From an uncultured candidate division Zixibacteria bacterium (lineage in GTDB: Bacteria > Zixibacteria > MSB-5A5 > GN15 > PGXB01): DNA of 39,451 bases. Below, piece by piece: positions 17,307 to 25,884 of this stretch. The DNA is taken from positions 1 to 39,451 of the forward strand of contig CALAMC010000012.1 of assembly GCA_937925655.1 (NCBI GenBank), read 5' to 3'. A program made the position numbers and the translations under genes. Under the pieces are notes generated by a model. The model searched no databases and was not told where the DNA came from. It saw only the letters and a list, made by a program, of their open reading frames with translations. How positions within the stretch are numbered: the first letter of the stretch is position 1; every line of letters begins with the position of its first letter.

Positions 17307-18608
17307 ATGATTCGTCTCACAATTGGGAATGAAAATCCCGGTTGTGAGCTTTTTATTATTGGAACCCGAGGTATGGTGAAACTGCTGAACTTCATCGCCC
17401 CCTTATTATTATGCACCGTGTTGGCTGGTTTTGCCGTGGCTCAAGATGTCATCCTGCCATCGGAAACCAATATAATCGATTCCGCCATGGTTGCGCCCGA
17501 TGGCTCCCTGCCTCTTGGAATTAGTAATTTAATCGTCAGGGATAACCCTAACGACGACGGCAATTCCATCTGGCTTGTCTGGGATAAATCGCCCGACGAT
17601 GATCTGGGGAAAATTACTTCATATATCATATTACGTGCCGAATCCCGTGAGGGTGAGTACTCCCGAGTCGGAGATGTTACCTCCGGAACAACGGAATTTT
17701 TCGACAACAGCGCCGTTGACGGAGTTGAATATTATTATAAAATAGCCGCCGTCAATTCGTTGCACGACAATGGTCAATTGCAGTGGGAAATGCAGGCGCA
17801 GTCTGATCCGGCCGGCCCCGTGAAGTCATCGGCGCAATGGTTTGACATGAGAAGATTCAACGTCTTTATCGGCGTCATTTTCCTCTGCAGTGCCATTCTA
17901 TATTTTATAAGCAAGGCCAAAACCGGGAAAGAATTATTCATCCGCAAAATCGCCGGACTCGATTCGGTCGATGAAGCCGTCGGCCGGGCTACCGAAATGG
18001 GGCGCAAGATTTTCTATGTGCCCGGCATCAGCGATATGGATAACGTGCAGACCATTGCCGGGGTGACCATCCTTGGACGCGTGGCCCAACTGGCCGCAGA
18101 ATATGAAACCTGGATCGAAGTCCCCGTCTGTAAATCGCTGGTCATGGTGACCGCCAAGGAAATCGTCAAGGAAGCCTACGTCAAAGCCGGGCGCCCTGAC
18201 GCCTTCAATGATAATCAGGTGCACTATTTGACCGATGACCAGTTCGGGTATGCGGCCGCCATCGACGGCATGATTGTGCGCGAAAAACCGGCCACCATTT
18301 TCTATATGGGATCGTTCTATGCGGAATCTCTGATTATGGCCGAAACGGGCAATGCCGCCGGGGCCATCCAGATCGCCGGAACCGGCCAGGCTTCGCAACT
18401 GCCGTTTTTTGTCGCGGCCTGCGATTATACACTCATCGGTGAAGAATTATTCGCCGCCTCGGCCTATTTATCCAAGGAACCGAAACTGCTTGGTTCGCTC
18501 AAAGGACAGGATATGGGCAAAGCGGCCATTTTGATTTTCATTATATTGGGCTTGATACTGGAGTCATTTAATATCTTCCAGATGTCAAACTGGTTTTCGG
18601 TCAGGTAG
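17307..18608 (+). CDS. Cassette gene A1: FN3-like domain, membrane helix, DUF6754-like domain
   Basis: The product has up to 433 residues. ATG 17307 has a good ribosome binding site (AAAGGA), but ATG 17373 gives a textbook signal peptide (MVKLLNFIAPLLL...FAVAQ) and avoids the terminator-like hairpin, so the start is open. In 17307 numbering, an FN3-like domain spans about 66-170 (GISNLIVRDNP, SIWLVWDKSPDDD, YYYKIAAVNS) and would be periplasmic. A membrane helix follows at about 184-201. The conserved domain at about 207-400 contains FIRKIAGLDSVDEAVGRATEMG, DMDNVQTIAGVTILGRVA, AGRPDAFND, ETGNAAGAIQIAGT, FFVAACDYTLIGEELFAASAYL and LLGSLKGQD, and a C-terminal helix ends the chain. It resembles Pfam DUF6754 from memory; function unknown. 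It heads the first of three A-B-C-D cassettes. Confidence 0.88.
   Translation: MIRLTIGNENPGCELFIIGTRGMVKLLNFIAPLLLCTVLAGFAVAQDVILPSETNIIDSAMVAPDGSLPLGISNLIVRDNPNDDGNSIWLVWDKSPDDDLGKITSYIILRAESREGEYSRVGDVTSGTTEFFDNSAVDGVEYYYKIAAVNSLHDNGQLQWEMQAQSDPAGPVKSSAQWFDMRRFNVFIGVIFLCSAILYFISKAKTGKELFIRKIAGLDSVDEAVGRATEMGRKIFYVPGISDMDNVQTIAGVTILGRVAQLAAEYETWIEVPVCKSLVMVTAKEIVKEAYVKAGRPDAFNDNQVHYLTDDQFGYAAAIDGMIVREKPATIFYMGSFYAESLIMAETGNAAGAIQIAGTGQASQLPFFVAACDYTLIGEELFAASAYLSKEPKLLGSLKGQDMGKAAILIFIILGLILESFNIFQMSNWFSVR
17316..17360 (+). terminator. Terminator-like hairpin at the start of gene A1 (attenuator candidate)
   Basis: CTCACAATTGGGA (17316-17328) pairs with TCCCGGTTGTGAG (17336-17348) to give a 13-bp stem in RNA, including two U-G wobbles, with a 7-base loop. 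CTTTTTATTATT follows directly. This is the form of an intrinsic terminator. It lies between two possible starts of A1 (ATG 17307 and ATG 17373) and downstream of the promoter candidate, so it could attenuate transcription of the whole cassette. Confidence 0.5.
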
Positions 18609-18619
18609 AGGATAGGATT

Positions 18620-19273
18620 GTGAGAAGAGAAATCCCGCTTTTGATTACCGGCATCGTCGGGGTGGTTTTTGTCATTCAGTATTTCATCCCTCATTATCCC
18701 TTCAATCAACTGAATAACTGGTTTTCGGACTGGTTTTCGATAATCGCCGCCTGCGCCATCTGGCTGGGAGCACTCAATTTGCTCAAGGTTTCGGCCAATA
18801 AAATTTATCGCAAGCGTGAGGACTGGGGTTTTTCGATTGTCATTATCGTTTGTTTTCTGATAATCACGATTATCGGCTTCGCCGAAGGTGAAGGCTTCCG
18901 AAATATCGGGACCAAGTTCGACTGGCTCTACCAATATGTCTACACGCCTCTGTCCTCGACCATGTTCGCCCTGCTGGCCTTTTTCGTGGCTTCGGCATCG
19001 TACCGGGCCTTTCGCGCCAGAAACTTCGATGCCACCCTGCTTCTTGTGGCGGCCTTTCTGGTTATGATCGGCCGCGTGCCGGTCGGTGATGCCATCGCCA
19101 TGAAACTGCATCTGCCGCTGTCGATTTATCCTTCGGAAATTTCCTCCTGGATAATGAACGTTTTTAACACCGCCGGCCAGCGCGCCATTATGATCGGTAT
19201 CGCTCTGGGCATCGTGTCAACCTCGTTACGCGTCATTCTCGGCATCGAACGCGCGCATCTGGGAGGAGACTGA
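18620..19273 (+). CDS. Cassette gene B1: polytopic membrane protein
   Basis: The 217-residue product starts with GTG at 18620 after AGAGGATAGGATT, 11 bases behind A1. About six hydrophobic helices are visible, near 6-23, 38-55, 70-88, 113-130, 137-155 and 185-203. Two blocks are nearly invariant among B1, B2 and B3: TMFALLAFFVASASYRAFRA, and a C-terminal block AGQRAIMIGIALG followed by VILGIERAHLGG. The basic YRAFRAR loop and the RxxLGIER end should face the cytoplasm by the positive-inside rule. I do not recognise a named family or a catalytic motif. Its fixed place between A and C suggests a structural subunit of a membrane complex. Confidence 0.88.
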   Translation: MRREIPLLITGIVGVVFVIQYFIPHYPFNQLNNWFSDWFSIIAACAIWLGALNLLKVSANKIYRKREDWGFSIVIIVCFLIITIIGFAEGEGFRNIGTKFDWLYQYVYTPLSSTMFALLAFFVASASYRAFRARNFDATLLLVAAFLVMIGRVPVGDAIAMKLHLPLSIYPSEISSWIMNVFNTAGQRAIMIGIALGIVSTSLRVILGIERAHLGGD

Positions 19274-19275
19274 TC

Positions 19276-20277
19276 ATGCTCAAGCAGATTCTGGTTTATG
19301 CGCTTATTCTGGCGTTGTCGCTTATCGGATATTTCGTCATCACCGAACCGATTATTCTTGGCCCGACCGCGTCAATGGTCATCATTATACTGATTGCCCT
19401 GGTCCTGCTTTATATCCTTGTCCGTACCATTATGGGAAGCTTTGTGGGACGACGGACGGTATTCACTTTCGTGGCTATCGCCGTCATTCTGCCGTTTTTC
19501 ATGACCGTGGACCAGCCCATTAAAGTCTCGCCCGAAGTGCAACAGCTGTACGATGCAGTTATGGCCTTAAGGCCGGGCTCGAAAGTCCTCGTTTCGTTTG
19601 ATTATGATCCCCCTTCGGCGCCGGAATTGCAGCCTATGGCCGAATCATTTTTTGCCCTGTGTATCGAACGTGATTTGAAAATCATTATCATGGGACTCTG
19701 GCCGCAGGGACCACAGCAGGCGGACCTGGCCATGCAGACGATATTGAGAGAAGAGGCCTTCGCCGGAAAATCATGGAAGTATGGAACCGACTACGTGAAT
19801 CTGGGCTTTCAGTCGGGCAATGAATTCGTCATTCAGCGCATGGGCGGTGAAATTGGAAGCATGTTCCATAACGACTTTTATGGCACGCCCTATGATTCAT
19901 TGCCTCTGGTTAGAAACATCAAGAATTTCAGCAATATCGATTTTTCATTCAATTTGTCGGCAGGGTACCCCGGCTCCGTGGAATGGGTCCAGGTGGCTGT
20001 CGATCGTTACGGCCTTAAAATGGGTGCCGGGAATACCGCGGTGCAGGCCCCCCAGATGTATCCGTACCTTCGAGCCGGACAATTGACCGGCCTGTTGGGT
20101 GGTCTCAACGGTGCCGCGGAATTTGAAAAGGTGACCGGGCGCAAGGCCAAGGGAACGCGGTTTATGGTATCGCAATCATTTTCGCACGTGGTCGTCATCG
20201 CCTTCATTATTATCGGGAACGCCGCTTTCTTCCTCGGCGAGAAAAGACGGAAGAAGCCGGAAGGAGAGACGTCCTGA
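19276..20277 (+). CDS. Cassette gene C1: membrane-anchored alpha/beta-like protein
   Basis: The 333-residue product starts 2 bases after B1 with a GGGAGGAG ribosome binding site. Two or three N-terminal membrane helices (about 5-25, 32-52, 62-78) and a C-terminal helix (about 298-316) flank a soluble region of some 210 residues. Its strand/helix alternation suggests a Rossmann-like fold: VLVSFDYDPPSAPELQPMAE, then LKIIIMGLWPQG, DYVNLGFQSGNE, DFSFNLSAGYPGSVEWVQ, and a glycine-rich AGQLTGLLGGLNGAAEFE. The SFDYDP acidic motif and the APQMYPY...GGLNGAAE block recur in C2 and C3. No known enzyme signature fits. Its stop overlaps the D1 start (TGATG). Confidence 0.88.
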   Translation: MLKQILVYALILALSLIGYFVITEPIILGPTASMVIIILIALVLLYILVRTIMGSFVGRRTVFTFVAIAVILPFFMTVDQPIKVSPEVQQLYDAVMALRPGSKVLVSFDYDPPSAPELQPMAESFFALCIERDLKIIIMGLWPQGPQQADLAMQTILREEAFAGKSWKYGTDYVNLGFQSGNEFVIQRMGGEIGSMFHNDFYGTPYDSLPLVRNIKNFSNIDFSFNLSAGYPGSVEWVQVAVDRYGLKMGAGNTAVQAPQMYPYLRAGQLTGLLGGLNGAAEFEKVTGRKAKGTRFMVSQSFSHVVVIAFIIIGNAAFFLGEKRRKKPEGETS

Positions 20278-20924
20278 TGGAACAGCAAATCGGACTCTGG
20301 GTCGGGGCCTTTTTGACTATGGGCATCATCTCTTTCCTGTACAAGGATAACCCATGGTACAAACTGACCGAAGCCATTTTCGTCGGGATATCGGCCGGGT
20401 ACTGGTTTGTCGCCCTCTTCTGGGATAATATTGTCGGCAAATTCTGGATCGGCGTTTTTGACCGGGGCGATTACTACCTGCTGGTCGGGGCCGTGCTCGG
20501 TCTGCTGATGCTTATGCGCCTCGCGCCCAAAATCGGCTGGATTTCCCGCTGGCCGCTGTCATTCGTGGTCGGTGCCATTTCCGGATTCTATCTGCTGAAT
20601 TATTTTTCGTCCAACGTCATGCTTCAGGTGCAAAGCACCATCATGCCGTTGTTCAGCCCGCAGTTCAACGACCCGCTGTTCACGAGCTCGGCCGGCAATA
20701 TCATTTCGAATCTTTTTATCGCCGGCGGAACATTCACCGGTCTGGTTTACTTTTTCTTTTCCAAGGAGCACAAGGGGGCTTTCGGTGGCGCGGCCAAAAT
20801 CGGGATCTGGGTCATTATGATTACATTCGGAGCCTCGTTCGGGTATACTGTCATGAGCCGTATGTCCCTTTTAATCGGCCGCATGTATTTCATCTTCGGG
20901 GAATGGCTGAACCTAATCGGCTGA
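20277..20924 (+). CDS. Cassette gene D1: polytopic membrane protein
   Basis: The 215-residue product has its start overlapping the stop of C1 by one base. About five or six hydrophobic helices are present. The N-terminal block FLYKDNPWYKLTEAIFVGISAGYW and the C-terminal block YFFFSKEHKGAFGG, then GIWVIMITFGASFGYTVMSRMSLLIGR, are shared with D2 and D3. The near-invariant FFFSKEHxG loop between two helices and the GASFGYTVM helix are the strongest candidates for functional residues. D1 is the shortest D: it lacks the extra N-terminal helix of D2 and the extra C-terminal helix of D3. Family unrecognised. A2 starts 4 bases later. Confidence 0.88.
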   Translation: MEQQIGLWVGAFLTMGIISFLYKDNPWYKLTEAIFVGISAGYWFVALFWDNIVGKFWIGVFDRGDYYLLVGAVLGLLMLMRLAPKIGWISRWPLSFVVGAISGFYLLNYFSSNVMLQVQSTIMPLFSPQFNDPLFTSSAGNIISNLFIAGGTFTGLVYFFFSKEHKGAFGGAAKIGIWVIMITFGASFGYTVMSRMSLLIGRMYFIFGEWLNLIG

Positions 20925-20927
20925 TTT

Positions 20928-22160
20928 ATGAGAAACTCCCGCGTCAAAGTCAACGGGCTTTTTTTTGTCTTGATATCGGTATTTTTTTACTCCGGCCTCT
21001 CCGCCGAAGAACCGCTTATTCCGAATCCCGAAGACACAACCAAAATCTGCATCCCCCGGCCACCCACCAACGTATTGGCCACTGACGCGGTTTACGATAA
21101 AGGCAACGTTGTCAATTTAAACTGGGTCCCGTCGCCCGACGACAACGGCGACGGCAAAATCCTGCAGTACCAAATCTTGAGACGGCTGGAAAACGATTCC
21201 GTATTCGCATTAATCGATTCGGTGATAGCCGGAACGGCATTTTACAAAGATGAAACGGTCGAATCGGGACAGACTTACCAGTACATGGTGGTCGCCATAT
21301 GCGACGGCGGTTCGGGGCCTTCCGAACCGTCACCACCGGTCACACCGGATATGGAATGGCTTAATTTCGCATTATCCAACATTTTCGTCATCGGGCTGTT
21401 AATATGCGGCTCGGTGATATATTTTATCGGCAAAGCCAAAAGCGGCCGGCCCCTTTTTATCCGCAAGATAGCGGGTCTGGAAGCAGTCGATGAAGCTATC
21501 GGCCGGGCCACCGAAATGGGCCGACCGATTTTATATGTCCCCGGCATTCAGGATATGGACGATGTCCAGACTATCGCCGGACTGACTATTCTTGGCCGGG
21601 TGGCTCGAGTCGTGGCCGACTATGATACCAAAATCAAGGTCCCGGTGTCACGTTCCCTGGTTATGACCGCCTCCCGCGAAACCTTAAAAGCCGCTTATAT
21701 GGCCGCCGGCCGCCCCGACGCCTTCAACGAAAATATGGCTCAATACATTACCGACGAGCAATTCGGCTATGTCGCCGCCGTGGACGGAATGATCATCCGC
21801 GAACGCCCCGCCACAACTTTTTTTCTGGGCGCTTTTTTTGCCGAATCCCTGATACTGGCTGAAACCGGCAATTCCATCGGCGCCATTCAAATCGGCGGAA
21901 CCGCCAACCCCGCCCAATTGCCTTTCTTCGTCGCGGCTTGTGATTTTACTCTAATCGGCGAAGAACTTTTCGCCGCTTCCGCCTACCTGTCCGGCGAACC
22001 GAGACAACTGGGGTCGCTCAAGGGGCAAGATGTCGGCAAGGCGCTGGCCATGATTGCTATCGTTCTGGGAGCCATAACGACAACCATCGGGCAGGCATGG
22101 AACTTTGAATTCATCTCGGCCATAGCCGATTTACTTAACTCCTTATTCAGAACGAATTGA
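20928..22160 (+). CDS. Cassette gene A2: FN3-like domain, membrane helix, DUF6754-like domain
   Basis: This 410-residue paralogue of A1 starts almost directly after D1 with no clear ribosome binding site, so it probably depends on coupled translation. A signal peptide (about 1-26), FN3-like domain (about 45-140, VVNLNWVPSPDDNGDGKI, YQYMVVAICDGG), membrane helix (about 148-167), conserved domain (about 173-370) and C-terminal helix are in the same order as A1. The domain keeps FIRKIAGLEAVDEAIGRATEMG, DMDDVQTIAGLTILGRVA, AGRPDAFNE, DFTLIGEELFAASAYLSGEP and LGSLKGQDVGKA. By eye it is closer to A1 than to A3. The FN3 part is far less conserved than the cytoplasmic domain. Confidence 0.88.
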   Translation: MRNSRVKVNGLFFVLISVFFYSGLSAEEPLIPNPEDTTKICIPRPPTNVLATDAVYDKGNVVNLNWVPSPDDNGDGKILQYQILRRLENDSVFALIDSVIAGTAFYKDETVESGQTYQYMVVAICDGGSGPSEPSPPVTPDMEWLNFALSNIFVIGLLICGSVIYFIGKAKSGRPLFIRKIAGLEAVDEAIGRATEMGRPILYVPGIQDMDDVQTIAGLTILGRVARVVADYDTKIKVPVSRSLVMTASRETLKAAYMAAGRPDAFNENMAQYITDEQFGYVAAVDGMIIRERPATTFFLGAFFAESLILAETGNSIGAIQIGGTANPAQLPFFVAACDFTLIGEELFAASAYLSGEPRQLGSLKGQDVGKALAMIAIVLGAITTTIGQAWNFEFISAIADLLNSLFRTN

Positions 22161-22164
22161 TGCG

Positions 22165-22839
22165 ATGAGACGACAGGTTCCCCTCATAATCACCTTCTTT
22201 ATCGGCGCCCTGCTGGTTATTTCGGTTTTTATTCCGCCTATGGTTTCGCTTAAAGAAACCTTCACGCTTTATTTCGATATTATTGCCGTGTTTGCCTTTT
22301 TCCTCGGCGGCGGCAACCTGTTACGCGTGCATCTGGGAAAGCTGTACGGCAAAAAGCAGGACTGGGGCTTTTCGCTGGTGACCGTCGCCGGTTTTGCCAT
22401 GATGCTCATCGTCGGTCTGTTTAAAATCGGCAATCCTGGCGGAATCGCCGCCTCGATTACGGCCGAAGGCTCGTTATTCCAAAAATTGTTCGAATATATA
22501 ATGGTGCCGCTGGGGTCAACCATGTATGCCTTGCTGGCCTTTTTTGTTGCTTCGGCATCCTATCGGGCCTTTCGCGCCAAAAACCGTGAGGCTACCATTC
22601 TTTTAATCGGGGCCTTTATTATTCTGCTGGGCCGGACTCCCTTCGGCATGATGCTGACTTCGTGGATTCCCGAACAGCTTTCGATCCTTCAGATTCCCAA
22701 TCTGGCCATCTGGATCATGAACGGTCCCAACCTGGCCGGCCAGAGAGCAATCATGATCGGCATTGGTCTGGGGGTGGTTTCCATGTCGATTCGGATTCTG
22801 CTGGGAATCGAAAGATCCTATCTGGGAGAAGATAAATGA
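22165..22839 (+). CDS. Cassette gene B2: polytopic membrane protein
   Basis: The 224-residue paralogue of B1 has ATG at 22165, 4 bases after A2. Another ATG, at 22160, overlaps the A2 stop but is followed at once by TGA. About six hydrophobic helices are present. It keeps both B signature blocks: TMYALLAFFVASASYRAFRAKNREAT, and NLAGQRAIMIGIGLG followed by LLGIERSYLGED. The loop between the fourth and fifth conserved helices (TPFGMMLTSWIPEQLSI) is longer than in B3. The last four bases overlap the start of C2 (ATGA), so these two are translationally coupled. Function unknown. Confidence 0.88.
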   Translation: MRRQVPLIITFFIGALLVISVFIPPMVSLKETFTLYFDIIAVFAFFLGGGNLLRVHLGKLYGKKQDWGFSLVTVAGFAMMLIVGLFKIGNPGGIAASITAEGSLFQKLFEYIMVPLGSTMYALLAFFVASASYRAFRAKNREATILLIGAFIILLGRTPFGMMLTSWIPEQLSILQIPNLAIWIMNGPNLAGQRAIMIGIGLGVVSMSIRILLGIERSYLGEDK

Positions 22840-23789
22840 CCGGCTGGATTCCCCGTATTATCGCCATCAGCGGCAGTGATATCGGTATTATTATATCTCT
22901 GGTCGTTATCGGTGGCGGCTTGGCCTGGCTTTTGAAACAATCGATTAAAGCCGGTGACGTTGACCGCCGGATTGTTTTCCTGTTTATTTTTATTTCGGTA
23001 TCCGTTCCCATTTTATTTCCGATCACCTTCTCGGAAACGGCCACTCCGATCGTCAAGAAGCTTTACGACCGCATCGAAAACTTGCCCGAAGGCTCCGCCG
23101 TGCTGATTTCATTTGACTTTGACCCGGCTATGGCTCCGGAAGTTCAGCCTATGGCCGATGCTTTCGCCCGCCATTGTCTGGCGAAAAATCATAAAGTCAT
23201 ATTCATGTCGCTCTGGGCCACCGGCCAGTCGCTGTTGAGTACAACTCTGCAAAACGTCGTAAGACCCGAATTTCCGGAAAAAATAGAAGGCGTCGATTTC
23301 GCCAATCTCGGCTACAAGGCCGGCAACGAAGGCGTCCTGAATGTCATCGTCACTAATTTCCGCAAGATGTTCCCGACCGATGTCAATAGCATCCCACTCG
23401 ACAGCATTGCCGTCTTTAAAAAGATCCGCTCGTGTCAGGACCTCGACCTGATTATATCCATCGGCGGCGGCAAACCGGGCGCCAAGGAATGGATCCTGTT
23501 TGTCGGTGACCCGGCCAACGTGCCGATGGGTTGCGGCGTGGCGGCGGTGACCGCCCCCCAGTTGTACCCCTACTATCCCAAGCAATTGCTGGGAATTCTG
23601 GGCGGTATCAAAGGCGCGGCGGAATACGAATCGGAACTGGTCCGCCATTACGATCGATTTGCGGATGTTAAAAAACCGGGGTTGCGCATGATGGGTCCCC
23701 AGACTTTGGCCCATGTCGTCATCATGGCCTTTATTGTACTGGGCAACATTTCTTATTTTGTCACGCGCCGTCGGGGGAAAAAACCATGA
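22836..23789 (+). CDS. Cassette gene C2: membrane-anchored alpha/beta-like protein
   Basis: The 317-residue paralogue of C1 overlaps B2 by four bases and D2 by four bases. Two N-terminal helices (about 12-28 and 46-64) and a C-terminal helix (about 288-305) flank the soluble region. Conserved elements are VLISFDFDPAMAPEVQPMAD, HKVIFMSLW, DFANLGYKAGNEGV, DLIISIGGGKPGAKEW, AAVTAPQLYPY and GILGGIKGAAEYE. C2 lacks the YGTP tetrapeptide shared by C1 and C3, and it carries a Cys in GCGVAAVTAPQ. It has a basic tail (RRRGKKP). The soluble part may face either side; the sequence does not settle it. Confidence 0.88.
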   Translation: MTGWIPRIIAISGSDIGIIISLVVIGGGLAWLLKQSIKAGDVDRRIVFLFIFISVSVPILFPITFSETATPIVKKLYDRIENLPEGSAVLISFDFDPAMAPEVQPMADAFARHCLAKNHKVIFMSLWATGQSLLSTTLQNVVRPEFPEKIEGVDFANLGYKAGNEGVLNVIVTNFRKMFPTDVNSIPLDSIAVFKKIRSCQDLDLIISIGGGKPGAKEWILFVGDPANVPMGCGVAAVTAPQLYPYYPKQLLGILGGIKGAAEYESELVRHYDRFADVKKPGLRMMGPQTLAHVVIMAFIVLGNISYFVTRRRGKKP

Positions 23790-24619
23790 GCCGAACGATG
23801 ATAATATTGCTGGCCCTGGTGGCTATCGTTTTCGCCGTAAGCTGGGCGGCCAAGTCGGCCTCGCTTGACGATCAATATGATGACTACATTTCGCGGGGTT
23901 TCCTTATCACTCTGGCGGCCTTCCTGACTTTATCGATATTGTCCTTTTTATATAAAGATAACCCGTTCTATAAATTCGCCGAGCACCTCTTTGTCGGCGT
24001 GTCAGCGGCCTATTGGATGTCGCTGGGATTCTGGTCAACCATCGTCGGCAATCTGATACCGCGGCTGTCCGTAACCCTGTCGGCCTTTTTCAAGGTTCCT
24101 CATATCGAGGACGAATACGCCCTGTATATTCTGCCTGACAAGGTTTCTTATTTTATACCAGTCGTCCTGGGCATCCTGTTGTTAATGCGTCTGTCGAAAA
24201 AGGCGGGCTGGATTTCGTCGTGGCCGCTGGCTTTTATTGTCGGGACCACGGCCGGTCTGAATCTCGTGCGTTACCTGCGCTCCGATTTCATCGAACAGGT
24301 TTCCTCCACCTTCGTCCCGCTTCTGGTGGACTGGCAGGGGACAGGTCGGTTTTTCAGCGACTTCAATCTTTATGCCTATGGGCAGTTCGTTACCATGCTT
24401 GGCAACTGGGTTATTTTTATCGGAGTCTTGTGTGGACTGGTATATTTCTTTTTCTCGAAGGAACATAAGGGAATTTTCGGAGGGGCTTCAAGGGTCGGCA
24501 TCTGGGTGCTCATGATAACATTTGGCGCGTCGTTCGGCTACACCGTGATGGGACGCATTTCGCTTCTGGTCGGACGCCTGACCTTCCTTTTCCATGACTG
24601 GCTGGAACTTATAGGTTAA
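23786..24619 (+). CDS. Cassette gene D2: polytopic membrane protein with extra N-terminal helix
   Basis: At 277 residues this is the longest D paralogue. It starts within the C2 stop (ATGA overlap). Residues about 3-22 form an additional membrane helix (MSRTMIILLALVAIVFAVSW) that D1 and D3 lack, followed by an acidic linker before the shared block FLYKDNPFYKFAEHLFVGVSAAYW. A loop of about 40 residues after it (FKVPHIEDEYALYILPDKV) is also longer than in D1. The C-terminal signature YFFFSKEHKGIFGGASRVGIWVLMITFGASFGYTVMGRISLLVGR is intact (shared with the other copies in shorter blocks), ending LELIG as in D1. Family unrecognised. Confidence 0.88.
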   Translation: MSRTMIILLALVAIVFAVSWAAKSASLDDQYDDYISRGFLITLAAFLTLSILSFLYKDNPFYKFAEHLFVGVSAAYWMSLGFWSTIVGNLIPRLSVTLSAFFKVPHIEDEYALYILPDKVSYFIPVVLGILLLMRLSKKAGWISSWPLAFIVGTTAGLNLVRYLRSDFIEQVSSTFVPLLVDWQGTGRFFSDFNLYAYGQFVTMLGNWVIFIGVLCGLVYFFFSKEHKGIFGGASRVGIWVLMITFGASFGYTVMGRISLLVGRLTFLFHDWLELIG

Positions 24620-24640
24620 TCATAAATTCGCGAGGTGGAT

Positions 24641-25870
24641 ATGAAGTTTAAAATGCTGCTTGCCCTGATTCTCCTCTGTTTTGTCTCCGCCGTCAGTGGC
24701 TTCGGACAAAGCGCAGAAGAAATCATGGCTTTGCCCGACTCGATGGCGATGGCCCCGCCCGCGCCTCCATCCAACGTGAGAGGGGTCGATACCGACAATG
24801 ACCATGGTCATTCGATTACACTGACATGGGAAACTTCGCCCGACGACGGGGCCGGGTTGAATAATGTCATCGGTTATAAAGTCTTCCGGGCCGAAAGCCC
24901 CGACGGTCCTTTTATTGAGCGGGCCTTGATTCCCTCCGGCGGGACCGGTCATATTGACGTCGGTGCCAAGGAAAAGGATGCCAACGATTATTTGCCCGAC
25001 CACGTGGGTTTTTACTACAAAGTCAGGGCCATAACTGCCGACAGCCTGATTTATGCCGAATCCGAAGTGTTCGGGCCGGTGCAGTCATATGGCCAGTGGT
25101 TTAATACCGGCCGCGTTCCGGTTCTGGTTTTCGTCATCTTCTTTCTCTTTGTGACGCTTTTCTTTATCCAGAAAGCCAAGGGCGGTGCCAATCTGTTTGT
25201 TCGTCGTTTGGCCGGAATTGAAGCCGTTGACGAGGCCATCGGTCGCGCCACCGAAATGGGCAAACCCATCCTGTACGTGCTCGGTTTGGGAACCGCCGCC
25301 GACATTGCCACCATTGCTTCATACACTATCCTGGGCCGCGTCGCCAAGAAAGTCGCCGAATACCAAACCGGCCTGATCGTGCCCTGCTATGACCCGATTG
25401 TCATGACGGTCGCGCAGGAAACGGTCAAAGCCTCATACATGGATGCCGGGCGCCCTGACGCGTACTACGAAGACATGGTGTACTTTGTGACGCAGTCGCA
25501 GTTTGCCTATGTCGCCGCGGTCAACGGCACCATGTTGCGCGAACGGCCCGCCACCAATATCTATATGGGCAAATTCTACGCCGAGTCGCTGATTCTGGCC
25601 GAAACCGGCGCCCTGGCCGGGTCGATTCAGATTTCCGGCACCGACGAAATCGCCCAGATCCCGTTTTTCGTGGTGGCCTGCGATTATACTCTGATCGGCG
25701 AAGAGCTCTATGCCGCGTCGGCCTATCTTGGTCGCGAGCCCTTGCTTCTGGGTTCGCTCAAGGCACAGGATTATGCCAAAGCCGCGGCCATTATCATTGC
25801 CATCATCGGCTTTATCACAATGAATTTCGGCATCGAAGCTTTTAAACATCTCTTTTACGTGAGTAATTAG
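24641..25870 (+). CDS. Cassette gene A3: FN3-like domain, membrane helix, DUF6754-like domain
   Basis: A GTG at 24635 opens the frame, but GAGGTG before ATG 24641 acts as the ribosome binding site, so the product is 409 residues. The signal peptide is about 1-22. A proline-rich linker (MAPPAPPSNVRG) leads into the FN3-like domain (about 41-148, ITLTWETSPDDGAG, FYYKVRAITADS). The membrane helix is at about 158-177, then the conserved domain and a C-terminal helix. A3 keeps VDEAIGRATEMGKPILYV, RERPATNIYMGKFYAESLILAETG (read as two blocks), DYTLIGEELYAASAYL and LLGSLKAQD. It diverges where A1 and A2 agree on DMDxVQTIAG (here TAADIATIAS). Confidence 0.88.
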   Translation: MKFKMLLALILLCFVSAVSGFGQSAEEIMALPDSMAMAPPAPPSNVRGVDTDNDHGHSITLTWETSPDDGAGLNNVIGYKVFRAESPDGPFIERALIPSGGTGHIDVGAKEKDANDYLPDHVGFYYKVRAITADSLIYAESEVFGPVQSYGQWFNTGRVPVLVFVIFFLFVTLFFIQKAKGGANLFVRRLAGIEAVDEAIGRATEMGKPILYVLGLGTAADIATIASYTILGRVAKKVAEYQTGLIVPCYDPIVMTVAQETVKASYMDAGRPDAYYEDMVYFVTQSQFAYVAAVNGTMLRERPATNIYMGKFYAESLILAETGALAGSIQISGTDEIAQIPFFVVACDYTLIGEELYAASAYLGREPLLLGSLKAQDYAKAAAIIIAIIGFITMNFGIEAFKHLFYVSN

Positions 25871-25884
25871 GGAGGAGTGAAGAT

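Noticed and set aside
23109..23714. 201-residue minus-strand frame inside cassette gene C2
   Set aside because: It is a shadow of a conserved plus-strand gene that has clear paralogues in the same frame.
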